Below are positions 1 through 8,827 of a stretch of DNA of 64,000 nt, in pieces. The translations under genes and the position numbers were made by a program. The stretch is from Lachnospiraceae bacterium. Lineage in GTDB: Bacteria > Bacillota > Clostridia > Lachnospirales > Lachnospiraceae. Positions within the stretch are counted from its first letter, which is position 1. Each line of letters starts with the position of its first letter. Location of the stretch: positions 152,466 to 216,465 of the forward strand of contig JAFSBX010000076.1 in assembly GCA_017437065.1 (NCBI GenBank). The letters are read 5' to 3'. The notes beneath the pieces were generated by a model. That model was not told the DNA's origin. It saw nothing but the letters and a program-made list of their open reading frames with translations, and made no database searches.

Positions 1-1
1 T

Positions 2-316
2 GCCATGACCTATGCAAATGCTGAAAAATATACGGAATTTAATGATAAAATTCTGTTTTTTGGGACAATTGCACAGGCCTATGAAGCAGGGCTTAGTTTT
101 GATATACAGCTTACTTCCACAAAGAAAGATGGCGGACAGATTGGAAAAGAAGAGATTTTGCAACTGAGAGATTGTGAAATTATTATTTTAGAAGAACCGG
201 TTGCAGTAGTTACACCTTCAAAGATATTATATGCAAGCAGCAACGTGGAAGTATTGTCAGGGAAAAGTGCAAGAGTGACTGATGCAGAAGAAGCAGCTTA
301 TCTTATCGTTGAGTAA
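2..316 (+). CDS. C-terminal part of an unrecognised protein (5' end outside window)
   Basis: The reading frame is open from the first bases of the window and ends in TAA at 314-316, so this is probably the tail of a longer gene. An ATG lies at 5, but no ribosome binding site can be seen before it. The visible ~104 residues form a soluble alternation of strands and helices with no signal peptide, membrane segment or metal motif. I do not recognise the family. It lies about 100 bases upstream of glycyl-tRNA synthetase on the same strand. The short gap has no clear terminator, so co-transcription is possible but unproven. Confidence 0.5.
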   Translation, partial: AMTYANAEKYTEFNDKILFFGTIAQAYEAGLSFDIQLTSTKKDGGQIGKEEILQLRDCEIIILEEPVAVVTPSKILYASSNVEVLSGKSARVTDAEEAAYLIVE

Positions 317-423
317 GATAGGGAGACCATTATACAATAGCAGGAATTATGTAAGTTAAATGTTAGAATTAAGAAGAATGCCAAGCGTTCTCAATATATA
401 ACAAAAGGATGGAGAATAAAGTT

Positions 424-1812
424 ATGGAAAAAACAATGGAAAAAATCGTAGCGTTAGCAAAAGCAAGAGGATTTGTATATCCGGGCTCCGAAATTTACGG
501 AGGACTTGCTAATACATGGGATTATGGTAATCTTGGTGTAGAATTAAAAAATAACGTAAAAAAAGCATGGTGGCAGAAATTCGTTATGGAAAATCCATAT
601 AACGTAGGTGTGGACTGTGCCATCCTGATGAATCCTCAAGCCTGGGTTGCTTCAGGACATTTGGGAGGATTTTCCGATCCTCTTATGGATTGTAAAGAAT
701 GTCATGAGCGTTTCCGTGCAGATAAATTAATTGAAGACTATGCAGCAGAAAATGGCATTACGTTAGAAGAATCTGTTGACTCATGGAGTCAGGAACAGAT
801 GAAACAGTTTGTGGAAGACAAAAACATTCCATGTCCGACTTGTGGAAAACATAATTTTACAGATATTCGTCAGTTTAACTTAATGTTCAAAACCTTCCAG
901 GGTGTAACAGAAGATGCGAAAAATACCGTATATTTAAGACCGGAAACAGCACAGGGTATTTTTGTAAACTTCAAAAACGTACAGAGAACATCCCGTAAAA
1001 AAATTCCGTTCGGTATTGGACAGATTGGTAAATCTTTCCGTAACGAAATTACACCGGGTAACTTTACATTCCGTACAAGAGAATTTGAGCAGATGGAATT
1101 AGAATTCTTCTGTGAGCCTGGTACAGATTTAGAATGGTTCCAGTACTGGAGAGGTTTCTGCCGTGACTGGTTACTTTCTCTTGGCATCAAAGAAGAGGAA
1201 ATGCGTTTAAGAGATCATTCACCGGAAGAACTTTGCTTCTATTCTAAAGGAACAACTGATATCGAGTTCTTATTCCCGTTCGGATGGGGCGAGCTTTGGG
1301 GTATTGCAGACAGAACAGATTACGACTTGACACAGCACCAGAACGTATCTGGTGAAGATATGTCTTACTTTGATGATGAGAAGAAAGAAAAATACATACC
1401 GTATGTTATCGAGCCTTCTCTTGGTGCAGACCGTGTTGTTTTAGCATTCCTTTGTGCAGCATATGATGAGGAAGAAATCGGAGAAGGTGATGTACGTACT
1501 GTACTTCATTTCCATCCGGCACTTGCACCGGTAAAAATCGGCGTGCTTCCGCTTTCTAAGAAATTAAACGAAGGTGCGGAAAAAGTATTTGCACAGTTAT
1601 CTAAAAAATACAACTGCGAATTTGATGACAGAGGAAACATCGGTAAGAGATATCGTCGTCAGGACGAAATCGGTACACCGTTCTGTATTACTTATGACTT
1701 CGAATCTGAAAATGACCAGTGTGTAACAGTTCGTTTCCGTGATTCCATGGAACAGGAACGTGTGGCAATTGCTGATTTGGATGCTTATTTTGCAGATAAA
1801 TTTACTTTTTAA
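424..1812 (+). CDS. glyQS: Glycyl-tRNA synthetase, class II dimeric (alpha2) type
   Basis: It charges tRNA-Gly with glycine in the cytoplasm. The 462-residue protein opens with the family signature ([14 protein letters not shown]) and carries the class II motif 2 region ([20 protein letters not shown]) and a C-terminal anticodon-binding domain after about residue 360. An insertion has two CxxC pairs (C90/C93 and C137/C140) and probably binds zinc, as in other dimeric bacterial and archaeal enzymes. The ATG at 424 is preferred over the in-frame ATG at 409, because the 409 codon lies inside the AAGGATGGAG ribosome binding site that serves 424. alaS follows after 37 bases with no terminator between, so the two synthetases are probably co-transcribed. 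No T-box leader is visible. Confidence 0.96.
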   Translation: MEKTMEKIVALAKARGFVYPGSEIYGGLANTWDYGNLGVELKNNVKKAWWQKFVMENPYNVGVDCAILMNPQAWVASGHLGGFSDPLMDCKECHERFRADKLIEDYAAENGITLEESVDSWSQEQMKQFVEDKNIPCPTCGKHNFTDIRQFNLMFKTFQGVTEDAKNTVYLRPETAQGIFVNFKNVQRTSRKKIPFGIGQIGKSFRNEITPGNFTFRTREFEQMELEFFCEPGTDLEWFQYWRGFCRDWLLSLGIKEEEMRLRDHSPEELCFYSKGTTDIEFLFPFGWGELWGIADRTDYDLTQHQNVSGEDMSYFDDEKKEKYIPYVIEPSLGADRVVLAFLCAAYDEEEIGEGDVRTVLHFHPALAPVKIGVLPLSKKLNEGAEKVFAQLSKKYNCEFDDRGNIGKRYRRQDEIGTPFCITYDFESENDQCVTVRFRDSMEQERVAIADLDAYFADKFTF

Positions 1813-1849
1813 TGAGTAACGGATAGAAATGAACTTGGAGGAAAATACC

Positions 1850-4501
1850 ATGAAACCATATGGTGTAAACGAATTACGAAAAATGTATCTGGAGTTCTTC
1901 GAGAGCAAAGAACATTTGAAAATGAAGAGCTTCTCTCTGGTACCACACAATGATAACAGTTTGTTGATTATCAACTCCGGTATGGCACCATTAAAACCTT
2001 ACTTCACAGGCCAGGAAATTCCGCCCAGAAAGCGAGTAACAACCTGCCAGAAATGTGTTCGTACAGGTGATATTGAAAATGTAGGTAAGACAGCAAGACA
2101 TCTTACTTTCTTCGAAATGTTAGGAAACTTCTCTTTTGGTGACTACTTCAAACATGAAGCAATTGCATGGAGTTGGGAGTTTTTAACTAAAGTTATCGGA
2201 ATGGACCCGAAAAGGTTATATCCTTCCATTTATTGTGAAGATGATGAAGCTTACGATATTTGGACAAAAGAAGTAGGCGTACCGGGAGAGAAAATCACAA
2301 GATTTTACCGTGATGAAAACGGAGATTGTGATAACTTCTGGGAACATGGTGCAGGTCCTTGCGGTCCCTGTTCTGAAATTTATTATGACAGAGGTATCAA
2401 ATACGGCTGTGGCAAACCGGATTGTAAGGTAGGCTGTGAATGTGACCGCTTCATGGAAGTATGGAACAACGTATTTACTCAGTTTGACGGCGACGGACAC
2501 GGCAATTATACAGAGCTTGCACAGAAAAACATTGATACAGGTATGGGTCTTGAAAGACTTGCAGTAGTAGTACAGGATGTAGACAGTGTATTTGATGTGG
2601 ATACCATGAAAGCGATTCGTGACCGTATTTGTGAGCTTGCAGGTGCAACTTATCAGACAGACGAAGCAAAAGACGTTTCCATCCGTCTGATTACAGACCA
2701 TATTCGTTCTTCTACATTCATGATTTCTGATGGTATTATGCCATCCAACGAGGGAAGAGGCTATGTACTCAGAAGATTAATCCGTCGTGCGGCAAGACAC
2801 GGAAGAAAATTAGGAATTGATGGAGAGTTCCTTGCAAACTTAAGTGCAACCGTTATTGCAGAATGTAAAGACGGTTATCCGGAGCTTGACGAAAAGAAAG
2901 AGTTTATCTTCAATGTATTAACACAGGAAGAAAACAAATTTAACAAAACAATTGATCAGGGACTTTCTATTTTGGAAGAAATGGAAGAGTCTATGAGCAA
3001 AGAAGGAAAGAAACAGCTTTCCGGTGCAGATGCATTCAAATTATATGATACTTACGGATTCCCGTTAGACTTAACGATGGAAATTCTGGAAGAAAAGGGC
3101 TTTACCATTGATGAAGAAGGCTTTAAGGCAGCGATGGAAGAACAGAAAGAAACAGCCAGAAAAGCAAGAAAAGTAACAAACTACATGGGAGCTGATGTAA
3201 CTGTTTACGAGTCCATTGACCCGAGCATTACATCTGCGTTCGTAGGTTACGACAGATTAGAGCATACATCAAAGATTTCTGTTTTAACAACAGAAACAGA
3301 AATTACAGATGCTTTAACAGATGGTCAGACAGGTACAGTCATTGTGGATGAAACTCCGTTTTATGCTACCATGGGTGGACAGTGTGCCGATACAGGTGTA
3401 ATTGTTACGGAGAATGGTGAATTTGTAGTACAGGATACTGTAAAACTGCTTGGCGGAAAAGTGGGACATATCGGTAAAATGACAAAAGGTATGTTAAAAA
3501 CAGGCGATACCGTTACCTTAAAAGTAGATGCAGACAGACGTGCAGATACTTGTAAAAACCACAGTGCAACCCATCTTTTACAGAAAGCATTAAGAACGGT
3601 ATTAGGTACACATGTAGAGCAGGCAGGTTCTTTTGTGGATGGCGAAAGACTTCGTTTCGACTTTAGTCATTTTTCTGCAATGACACAGGAAGAATTAGAC
3701 AAAGTAGAAAAGCTTGTAAATGAAAAAATTGCAGAAAACATCGCAGTTGTTACCGATGTTTGTGATATTGAAGAAGCTAAGAAATCCGGTGCAATGGCAC
3801 TGTTTGGTGAAAAATACGGCGAAAAGGTTCGTGTTGTTAAAATGGGAGATTTCTCCATTGAGCTTTGTGGCGGTACACATGTTGCCAACACAGGTGTGAT
3901 TAATGCATTCAAGATTGTATCCGAAAGCGGTGTAGCAGCCGGTGTGAGAAGAATTGAGGCACTGACAGGAAACGGTGTATTTGCATATTATGCACAGTTA
4001 GAGGAAACAATAGAAAAGGCAGCGAAGACGGTAAAAGCAACACCGGCAAATCTGCTGGAAAAATTAGAGCATTTAATGGCAGAAATGAAAGCTCTTCAGA
4101 GTGAAAATGAATCCTTAAAGAGCAAAGCAGCCAAAGAAGCACTTGGAGACGTTATGGACAAGGTTGTGGAAGTAAAAGGTGTAAAACTTCTTGCAACAAG
4201 TGTATCCGGTGTAGATATGAACGGGCTTCGTGATCTGGGAGACCAGTTAAAAGATAAATTAGGCGAAGGTGTAGTTGTTCTCGCTTCTGATATGGATGGC
4301 AAAGTAAATCTGATTGCCATGGTAACAGACGGAGCAATGAGTAAAGGTGCACATGCAGGAAATCTGATCAAAGGCATCGCAGGACTTGTTGGCGGTGGCG
4401 GCGGCGGACGCCCGAATATGGCACAGGCAGGCGGTAAAAATCCGGCAGGAATACCGCAGGCAGTAGCAGAAGCTGCAAAAATTTTAGAAGGACAGTTATA
4501 A
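1850..4501 (+). CDS. alaS: Alanyl-tRNA synthetase
   Basis: It charges tRNA-Ala and edits mischarged Ser/Gly. At 883 residues it is full length. Visible in order are the class II catalytic core, the tRNA-recognition region, the editing domain with its zinc-site motifs (HSATHLL and CGGTHV), a predicted coiled-coil linker, and a C-terminal DHHA1-type domain ending in a glycine-rich stretch (GLVGGGGGGRPNMAQAGG). The ATG at 1850 follows a GGAGG at the right distance. The in-frame ATG at 1829 lies upstream of that site and is less likely. It sits directly behind glyQS, and rpsU follows with its own promoter. Confidence 0.97.
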   Translation: MKPYGVNELRKMYLEFFESKEHLKMKSFSLVPHNDNSLLIINSGMAPLKPYFTGQEIPPRKRVTTCQKCVRTGDIENVGKTARHLTFFEMLGNFSFGDYFKHEAIAWSWEFLTKVIGMDPKRLYPSIYCEDDEAYDIWTKEVGVPGEKITRFYRDENGDCDNFWEHGAGPCGPCSEIYYDRGIKYGCGKPDCKVGCECDRFMEVWNNVFTQFDGDGHGNYTELAQKNIDTGMGLERLAVVVQDVDSVFDVDTMKAIRDRICELAGATYQTDEAKDVSIRLITDHIRSSTFMISDGIMPSNEGRGYVLRRLIRRAARHGRKLGIDGEFLANLSATVIAECKDGYPELDEKKEFIFNVLTQEENKFNKTIDQGLSILEEMEESMSKEGKKQLSGADAFKLYDTYGFPLDLTMEILEEKGFTIDEEGFKAAMEEQKETARKARKVTNYMGADVTVYESIDPSITSAFVGYDRLEHTSKISVLTTETEITDALTDGQTGTVIVDETPFYATMGGQCADTGVIVTENGEFVVQDTVKLLGGKVGHIGKMTKGMLKTGDTVTLKVDADRRADTCKNHSATHLLQKALRTVLGTHVEQAGSFVDGERLRFDFSHFSAMTQEELDKVEKLVNEKIAENIAVVTDVCDIEEAKKSGAMALFGEKYGEKVRVVKMGDFSIELCGGTHVANTGVINAFKIVSESGVAAGVRRIEALTGNGVFAYYAQLEETIEKAAKTVKATPANLLEKLEHLMAEMKALQSENESLKSKAAKEALGDVMDKVVEVKGVKLLATSVSGVDMNGLRDLGDQLKDKLGEGVVVLASDMDGKVNLIAMVTDGAMSKGAHAGNLIKGIAGLVGGGGGGRPNMAQAGGKNPAGIPQAVAEAAKILEGQL

Positions 4502-4516
4502 TTTCTCAAAAAGTAG

Positions 4517-4544
4517 TTGACGTATAGGGTTTTTGTGTTATAAT
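4517..4544 (+). promoter_or_regulatory. Sigma-A promoter of rpsU
   Basis: TTGACG at 4517-4522 and a perfect TATAAT at 4539-4544 are separated by 16 bases. It lies just after alaS and implies a transcript starting near 4551 with a leader of about 90 bases before rpsU. Confidence 0.8.
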
Positions 4545-4550
4545 ATGATT

Positions 4551-4639
4551 TGTGCAGATGGGTAATTAATGCTCGGAAGCAAAAATTAACCCAATCAGTC
4601 GTGTAACTTTGAGGGACTGAAGGGAGGTCAGGTGTAATC
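4551..4639 (+). other. Folded 5' leader of rpsU
   Basis: The leader can form a first stem-loop (GGGT..TTAA opposite TTAACCC, capped by TGCT-CGGA-AGCA) and a second short one (CAGTC/GACTG). The Shine-Dalgarno sequence AAGGGAGGT lies directly after the second stem. This arrangement could allow autogenous control or simply stabilise the message. I do not recognise a named leader family. Confidence 0.45.
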
Positions 4640-4816
4640 ATGTCAAACGTAATCGTAAAAGAAAACGAGACTTTAGATAGCGCTTTACGTCGTTTTAAAA
4701 GAAGTTGTGCAAAAGCAGGTATCCAGCAGGAAATCCGCAAAAGAGAGCATTACGAAAAACCAAGCGTAAAACGTAAGAAAAAATCTGAAGCAGCTAGAAA
4801 ACGTAAATATAACTAA
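4640..4816 (+). CDS. rpsU: 30S ribosomal protein S21
   Basis: A 58-residue, strongly basic protein starting [20 protein letters not shown] and ending in a Lys/Arg-rich tail ([15 protein letters not shown]), the normal length and composition of S21. S21 is part of the small subunit and helps initiation through the anti-Shine-Dalgarno region of 16S rRNA. The gene has its own promoter and folded leader upstream and a strong terminator directly downstream, so it is a single-gene unit. The Shine-Dalgarno core AGGGAGGT is followed by ATG about 11 bases later. Confidence 0.96.
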   Translation: MSNVIVKENETLDSALRRFKRSCAKAGIQQEIRKREHYEKPSVKRKKKSEAARKRKYN

Positions 4817-4826
4817 TTAAACTGAC

Positions 4827-4857
4827 AAATCCTTGGCCATATGCCAAGGATTTTGTT
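4827..4857 (+). terminator. Intrinsic terminator after rpsU
   Basis: A perfect 11-bp stem (AAATCCTTGGC / GCCAAGGATTT) with a five-base loop is followed by a T-rich run. Confidence 0.9.
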
Positions 4858-4860
4858 GTG

Positions 4861-4883
4861 TAATGAGAAATTCTCGAATGTAG
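4861..4883 (+). repeat. Post-terminator motif, copy A
   Basis: It starts TAATGAGAAATTCTCG and ends AATGTAG, and lies directly after the rpsU terminator. It closely resembles three other copies at 36097, 49365 and 56622, each also directly after a terminator. Function unknown. Confidence 0.5.
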
Positions 4884-4971
4884 CAACACTTTTGTGACGC
4901 TGGGGAAGTTACAAAGTTTGTTGGCGAAGGACAATAAATCATAGAGAGAAATACTTAAGGGAGAAAAAGAG

Positions 4972-5565
4972 ATGTGGTCATGGGAACTTTTAGGTACTGA
5001 TGTGTACCATTTAATATCAGCTTTTATCATTTATAGTATGTTAGGATGGCTTGTGGAATCTATATATATGTCATTCTGTAATAAAAAAATTACAAACAGA
5101 GGATTTGCAAAAAGTCCATTCTGTCCAATTTATGGATTTGGAGCTGTTATAGGTTATTTTTTACTTAAACCATTCAGTGGAAATCTGGTTGTAGTTTATT
5201 TTGTTGGAGCAATAGCGGCTACTGTTTTTGAATTTATAGTTGGTAAATTTATGATTAAGGCACTGGGTGAATTATGGTGGGATTATAATGATAAACCTTG
5301 TAATTATAAAGGAATTATTTGCCTGGAAAGTACAATTGCATGGGGATTTTATGGAATTATCATTGTAACATTTTTACACGGTAAAGTAATGGGATTTATC
5401 GATACATATAGTACAGGTTATGGTGTTCGTGCCTGTCAGATTATTTTGTGTGTTGTTGCTGTAGATTATATTATTCAGTTATATAAAGTATTAAATGTAC
5501 AGATAAAAGAATATCGCGTGAAAATAGCTGATAAATATCAGAGTTTTAAGGCGCGCTGGTATTAG
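4972..5565 (+). CDS. Putative ABC-transporter type IV permease-like membrane protein (CmpB family)
   Basis: A 197-residue membrane protein with several hydrophobic segments (roughly residues 12-30, 50-70, 78-98, 118-140 and 155-172). The N-terminal pattern YSMLGWLVESIY followed by NRGF..SPFCPIYGFG is typical of a Firmicute family often annotated as putative ABC transporter permease (PF06541, ABC_trans_CmpB). No ATPase gene is adjacent and the substrate is unknown. The start follows AAGGGAGAAAAAGAG. The gene appears monocistronic, followed by inverted repeats and a terminator. The family assignment is by sequence pattern; the transport role is not established. Confidence 0.75.
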   Translation: MWSWELLGTDVYHLISAFIIYSMLGWLVESIYMSFCNKKITNRGFAKSPFCPIYGFGAVIGYFLLKPFSGNLVVVYFVGAIAATVFEFIVGKFMIKALGELWWDYNDKPCNYKGIICLESTIAWGFYGIIIVTFLHGKVMGFIDTYSTGYGVRACQIILCVVAVDYIIQLYKVLNVQIKEYRVKIADKYQSFKARWY

Positions 5566-5618
5566 AATGAAACTCTTGCGAGTTTCATTCGGCAAAATTG
5601 CGTGAAACGCAATTTCGC
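5566..5618. repeat. Pair of adjacent perfect or near-perfect hairpins
   Basis: The first hairpin is a perfect 10-bp stem (AATGAAACTC / GAGTTTCATT, loop TTGC) starting right after the stop codon of the preceding gene. The second, two bases later, has 11-bp arms with one mismatch (GCAAAATTGCG / CGCAATTTCGC, loop TGAAA). Neither is followed by a good T-run; a conventional terminator lies 40 bases further on. A similar double hairpin occurs at 38445-38496. Confidence 0.6.
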
Positions 5619-5656
5619 GGGTATTTTAGAAAAATAAGCAATTCTTGCGGGTTGTC

Positions 5657-5686
5657 AAGGCTCTTCCGGAAACGGAGGGGCTTTTT
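5657..5686 (+). terminator. Intrinsic terminator
   Basis: A 12-bp stem with G-U pairs around a GAAA loop (AAGGCTCTTCCG-GAAA-CGGAGGGGC) runs into TTTTT. It terminates the membrane-protein gene upstream. Confidence 0.8.
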
Positions 5687-5750
5687 GTGTTCTATTTGCT
5701 TTATATAGAACATAAATATAGAGCAAGGGAAATAAGTTGGGGCAGGAAAT

Positions 5751-6920
5751 ATGGGAAAGAGAATTCTGAGAAGATGTGTGGCGACTGTGTTGGCATGTGT
5801 TGTGCTTGTGCAATGTAGTATGCCCACTTTTGCTGCACAGGTATCCATAGCGGCACCATCGGCAATTTTGATAGAAGCTTCTACGGGAAAAGTGATTTTT
5901 GAACAGGATGCGGACACAAGAAGGAGTCCGGCAAGTATTACGAAAATTATGACGCTTCTTTTAATATTTGAACATTTAGAGGCAGGGAAAATAAATCTTT
6001 CTGATCAGGTTACCACCAGTGCTCATGCAAAATCCATGGGTGGATCACAGGTGTTTTTGGAAGAAGGAGAAGTGCAGACGTTAGAAACGATGATAAAATG
6101 TATTGTCGTAGCGTCAGGGAATGATGCCAGTGTAGCGGTAGCAGAACATATTGCCGGAAGTGAAGAGGAATTTGTGGCGAAAATGAATGCAAAAGCAGTA
6201 GATCTTGGAATGGATAATACACATTTTGAAGATTGTTGTGGACTTACAAATTCAGATAATCATTATACTTCAGCAAGAGATATTTCTATTATGTCGAGAG
6301 AACTGACAACCAAATATCCGCAAATATTTGATTATACGCAAATCTGGATGGAAGATATTACCCATGTTACCAATAAAGGGAGTTCTAACTTTACACTTTC
6401 CAGTACAAATAAGCTGTTACGACAGTATGAATGGGCAACAGGATTAAAAACAGGTTCTACAAGTAAGGCAAAGTATTGTCTGTCAGCGACTGCGTCTAAA
6501 GACGGGGTGGACTTAATAGCGGTTGTTATGGCAGCACCGGATTATAAAGTTCGTTTTCAGGATGCAGCAACGCTGTTGAATTATGGATTTGACGTCTGTG
6601 ATATTTATGTGGATGCTAATGAAAAAGGTCCGGGAATGCTTACAGTACAGGGGGGTGTGGAAAAGCAGGTTCCACTTATGTTTGAAGGAGAATTTCGTTA
6701 TGTGGACATTGAAGGAAATGATTTGGGAAAAATAGAGAAGAGTATCCGGTTGCCGGAATACGCACAGGCACCAATAGAGAAGGGGCAGGCGGCGGGAGAA
6801 GCGGTATATAGTTTGCATGGAAAGAAAGTGGGGAGTGTGCCGATTATTTATGGAGAAACAGTGGAAAAAGCCAAGTACACTGATTATTTAAAGGAAGGTC
6901 TGTTATATTTTCTTTTATAA
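5751..6920 (+). CDS. D-alanyl-D-alanine carboxypeptidase (DacF/PBP5 family)
   Basis: It trims the terminal D-Ala from peptidoglycan stem peptides outside the membrane. The 389-residue protein has a signal peptide (basic start, hydrophobic core, cleavage near TFAA at ~28), then the serine peptidase S11 motifs SITK (S62, K65), SGN (122-124) and KTG (233-235), and a C-terminal beta domain. The last stretch (DYLKEGLLYFLL) is a short amphipathic or hydrophobic tail like those anchoring PBP5-type enzymes. The family is linked to vegetative wall trimming or, as DacF, to spore cortex synthesis; which applies here cannot be told. A second member lies at 15451-16761. Confidence 0.93.
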   Translation: MGKRILRRCVATVLACVVLVQCSMPTFAAQVSIAAPSAILIEASTGKVIFEQDADTRRSPASITKIMTLLLIFEHLEAGKINLSDQVTTSAHAKSMGGSQVFLEEGEVQTLETMIKCIVVASGNDASVAVAEHIAGSEEEFVAKMNAKAVDLGMDNTHFEDCCGLTNSDNHYTSARDISIMSRELTTKYPQIFDYTQIWMEDITHVTNKGSSNFTLSSTNKLLRQYEWATGLKTGSTSKAKYCLSATASKDGVDLIAVVMAAPDYKVRFQDAATLLNYGFDVCDIYVDANEKGPGMLTVQGGVEKQVPLMFEGEFRYVDIEGNDLGKIEKSIRLPEYAQAPIEKGQAAGEAVYSLHGKKVGSVPIIYGETVEKAKYTDYLKEGLLYFLL

Positions 6921-6941
6921 AAAGAGGGTTTGTGGTATAAT
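6913..6941 (+). promoter_or_regulatory. Probable promoter with extended -10
   Basis: TATAAT at 6936-6941 is preceded by TGG (extended -10), with a weak -35 (TTTATA) at 6913-6918. It overlaps the end of the carboxypeptidase gene and would drive the phosphoesterase gene. Confidence 0.5.
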
Positions 6942-7083
6942 TACTTCTATGTGTGTCTGATAATGAATCAGAAACAGTCACATATTTTATGTAATAGGAA
7001 ATTGTGCCGGCCAAGTGGTGGGAAGGCGACAATTTTTATACTAATAACAAAATGCCTGAAAAAGCAGGCAGATGGGAGTATAC

Positions 7084-7941
7084 ATGATAGAATTTGTTCT
7101 TTGGGGTGGAGTGTTTCTGGTTTTATTGCTGATTGGTGTGATAATTTGTGATACACATCGATTTGTAACAAAAGAAACCACTTTCTTGTCAGGGAATATC
7201 AAAAAGGACATGACAGTTGTAGTGCTGTCCGATTTACACAATAAAACCTTTGGAAAAGAAAACCGAAAATTGATTGCTGCCATTGAAAAGGCACATCCTG
7301 ATTTGATTCTGATAGCGGGAGATATGTTGAATGCCCATCCGGGAGCAGATTTTAGCGGGACAGTTTCGTTTTTGAAGACATTGGCGGAAAAATATAAAGT
7401 TATATATGGCATCGGAAATCATGAGCACCGATTAGGCTTATATCCTGAGGTATACGGTTCTATGCATCAGGATTACTGGGAAGCAGTGAAGCATGAAAAT
7501 ATTATTCCGTTAGTAAATGAAAAAATAGAATTTGAGAAGTATGGAATTTGCATTTATGGTTCTCAAATTGACAAATGGTTTTATAAACGCTTTAAAGTAC
7601 AAAAGATGGAAGCAAATTATTTAAAGACAATTCTGGGGGAACCCAATCCGGGTAATTTTAATATATTGCTTGCCCATAATCCGGATTATTTTGAAAAATA
7701 TTCTGAGTGGGGAGCAGATTTAGTGCTTTCGGGGCATGTACATGGTGGAATTGTCAGAATTCCGTTTCTTGGCGGTGTATTGTCGCCTGCATGCAGGCTG
7801 TTCCCTAAATATGATGGGGGAATATTTCATAAGCAAAGATGTACCATGCTGTTAAGCAGAGGACTTGGAACACATACAATTCCGGTACGTCTTTTTAACC
7901 CCGGAGAACTGCATGTGGTCTATTTGAAGGCAGACAGATAA
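7084..7941 (+). CDS. Membrane-anchored metallophosphoesterase
   Basis: A 285-residue member of the calcineurin-like phosphoesterase family, with one N-terminal membrane anchor (residues ~3-22). The metal-binding motifs are in order: DLHN, GDM, GNHE, and a final GHVHGG. The length and layout match YkuE/YaeI-type phosphodiesterases; substrate unknown. The ATG at 7084 is preferred over 7072 because GGGAG lies just upstream of 7084. The transcript from the promoter at 6913 would carry a ~130-base leader containing a partial copy of the post-terminator motif (from 6992). Confidence 0.9.
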   Translation: MIEFVLWGGVFLVLLLIGVIICDTHRFVTKETTFLSGNIKKDMTVVVLSDLHNKTFGKENRKLIAAIEKAHPDLILIAGDMLNAHPGADFSGTVSFLKTLAEKYKVIYGIGNHEHRLGLYPEVYGSMHQDYWEAVKHENIIPLVNEKIEFEKYGICIYGSQIDKWFYKRFKVQKMEANYLKTILGEPNPGNFNILLAHNPDYFEKYSEWGADLVLSGHVHGGIVRIPFLGGVLSPACRLFPKYDGGIFHKQRCTMLLSRGLGTHTIPVRLFNPGELHVVYLKADR

Positions 7942-7958
7942 GAATTCGCACAGAATAC

Positions 7959-7987
7959 TTGAAATTGCTGTCATTTATTAGTACAAT
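7959..7987 (+). promoter_or_regulatory. Promoter of scpAB
   Basis: TTGAAA at 7959-7964 and TACAAT at 7982-7987 with a 17-base spacer. The predicted start is about 7994. Confidence 0.75.
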
Positions 7988-7993
7988 AGAATA

Positions 7994-8055
7994 GCGTCTT
8001 TGTGTAAAGGCGTGTTATTTTTGTACATGAATGCTTATATGGCTGTATGTACAAA
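7994..8055 (+). other. scpA leader with two hairpins, the second abutting the ribosome binding site
   Basis: An 8-bp stem (GCGTCTTT / AAAGGCGT) followed by GTTATTTTTG resembles an attenuator, or a terminator for the upstream gene. It is followed by a perfect 9-bp inverted repeat (TTTGTACAT at 8020-8028, ATGTACAAA at 8047-8055). Its right arm runs into the AAAGGAATGGAG ribosome binding site of scpA and could partly mask it. Confidence 0.45.
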
Positions 8056-8071
8056 GGAATGGAGCACAAAT

Positions 8072-8818
8072 ATGGCAATTCCGGTGAAGTTGGAAGTGTT
8101 TGAAGGTCCGTTGGATTTACTTCTGCACCTGATAGATAAGAATAAAGTTGATATTTATGATATTCCAATTGTAGAAATTACGGAACAGTATCTTGATTAT
8201 ATCAAGCAGATGGAAACAGAAGATATGAACATAATGAGTGAATTCCTTGTTATGGCGGCTACACTTCTTGATATTAAATGCCGGATGCTTCTTCCTAAGG
8301 AAGTAAATGAAGAGGGAGAAGAGGAAGATCCGAGGGCAGAACTGGTACAGAAGCTGTTGGAATATAAAATGTATAAATATATGTCCTTTGAATTAAAGGA
8401 CAAGCAGGTAGATGCGGCAGGGAGTTTTTACAGAGAGCAGACAATGCCGAAGGAAGTGGCAGATTACAGACCGCCAATTAATTATGAAGAATTGCTTGGC
8501 GATATGACACTGAGTAAGTTGCATGAAATATTTAAATCCATTGTGAAAAAGCAGGAGGACAAGATTGATCCGGTAAGAAGTACCTTCGGAAAGATTGAGA
8601 AGGACGAAATTGACATGGATGAGAAAACCCTGTTTGTAGAGGAATACATAAGGGAACACAGAACATGCAGTTTTCGCAAATTACTGGAGAGGCAGCACAG
8701 TAAAATGGAAGTAATCGTAACCTTTTTAGTTATTTTGGAACTTATGAAGATAGGGAAGATTGATATTGTGCAGGAAAATATCTTTGATGATATTGAAATA
8801 AGCCTGAGGGAAAGTTGA
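8072..8818 (+). CDS. scpA: Segregation and condensation protein A
   Basis: The kleisin subunit of the bacterial SMC condensin complex, needed for chromosome compaction and segregation. The 248 residues start MAIPVKLEVFEGPLDLLLHL, the conserved SMC neck-binding N-terminus, and end with a winged-helix C-terminus. The ATG at 8072 follows AAAGGAATGGAG. The reading frame stays open upstream to about 8000, but that part covers the leader hairpins and lacks family similarity. scpB follows after 9 bases. Confidence 0.96.
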   Translation: MAIPVKLEVFEGPLDLLLHLIDKNKVDIYDIPIVEITEQYLDYIKQMETEDMNIMSEFLVMAATLLDIKCRMLLPKEVNEEGEEEDPRAELVQKLLEYKMYKYMSFELKDKQVDAAGSFYREQTMPKEVADYRPPINYEELLGDMTLSKLHEIFKSIVKKQEDKIDPVRSTFGKIEKDEIDMDEKTLFVEEYIREHRTCSFRKLLERQHSKMEVIVTFLVILELMKIGKIDIVQENIFDDIEISLRES

Positions 8819-8827
8819 GGTTAGGAA

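Noticed and set aside
317-423. Possible T-box riboswitch before the glyQS-alaS pair
   Set aside because: The leader is under 110 bases and lacks the T-box antiterminator sequence and a terminator. The same holds before trpS (16832-16900).
2216-2701. 161-codon minus-strand frame inside alaS
   Set aside because: Antisense to a strongly conserved coding region; its translation has no family features.
4096-4740. 214-codon open frame on the minus strand over the end of alaS and rpsU
   Set aside because: It is a shadow of alaS and rpsU in the opposite strand, with low-complexity Pro/Ser-rich translation and no start signals.
6930-7151. 73-codon plus-strand frame before the phosphoesterase gene
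   Set aside because: It overlaps the real gene and the promoter region in another frame and has no ribosome binding site.
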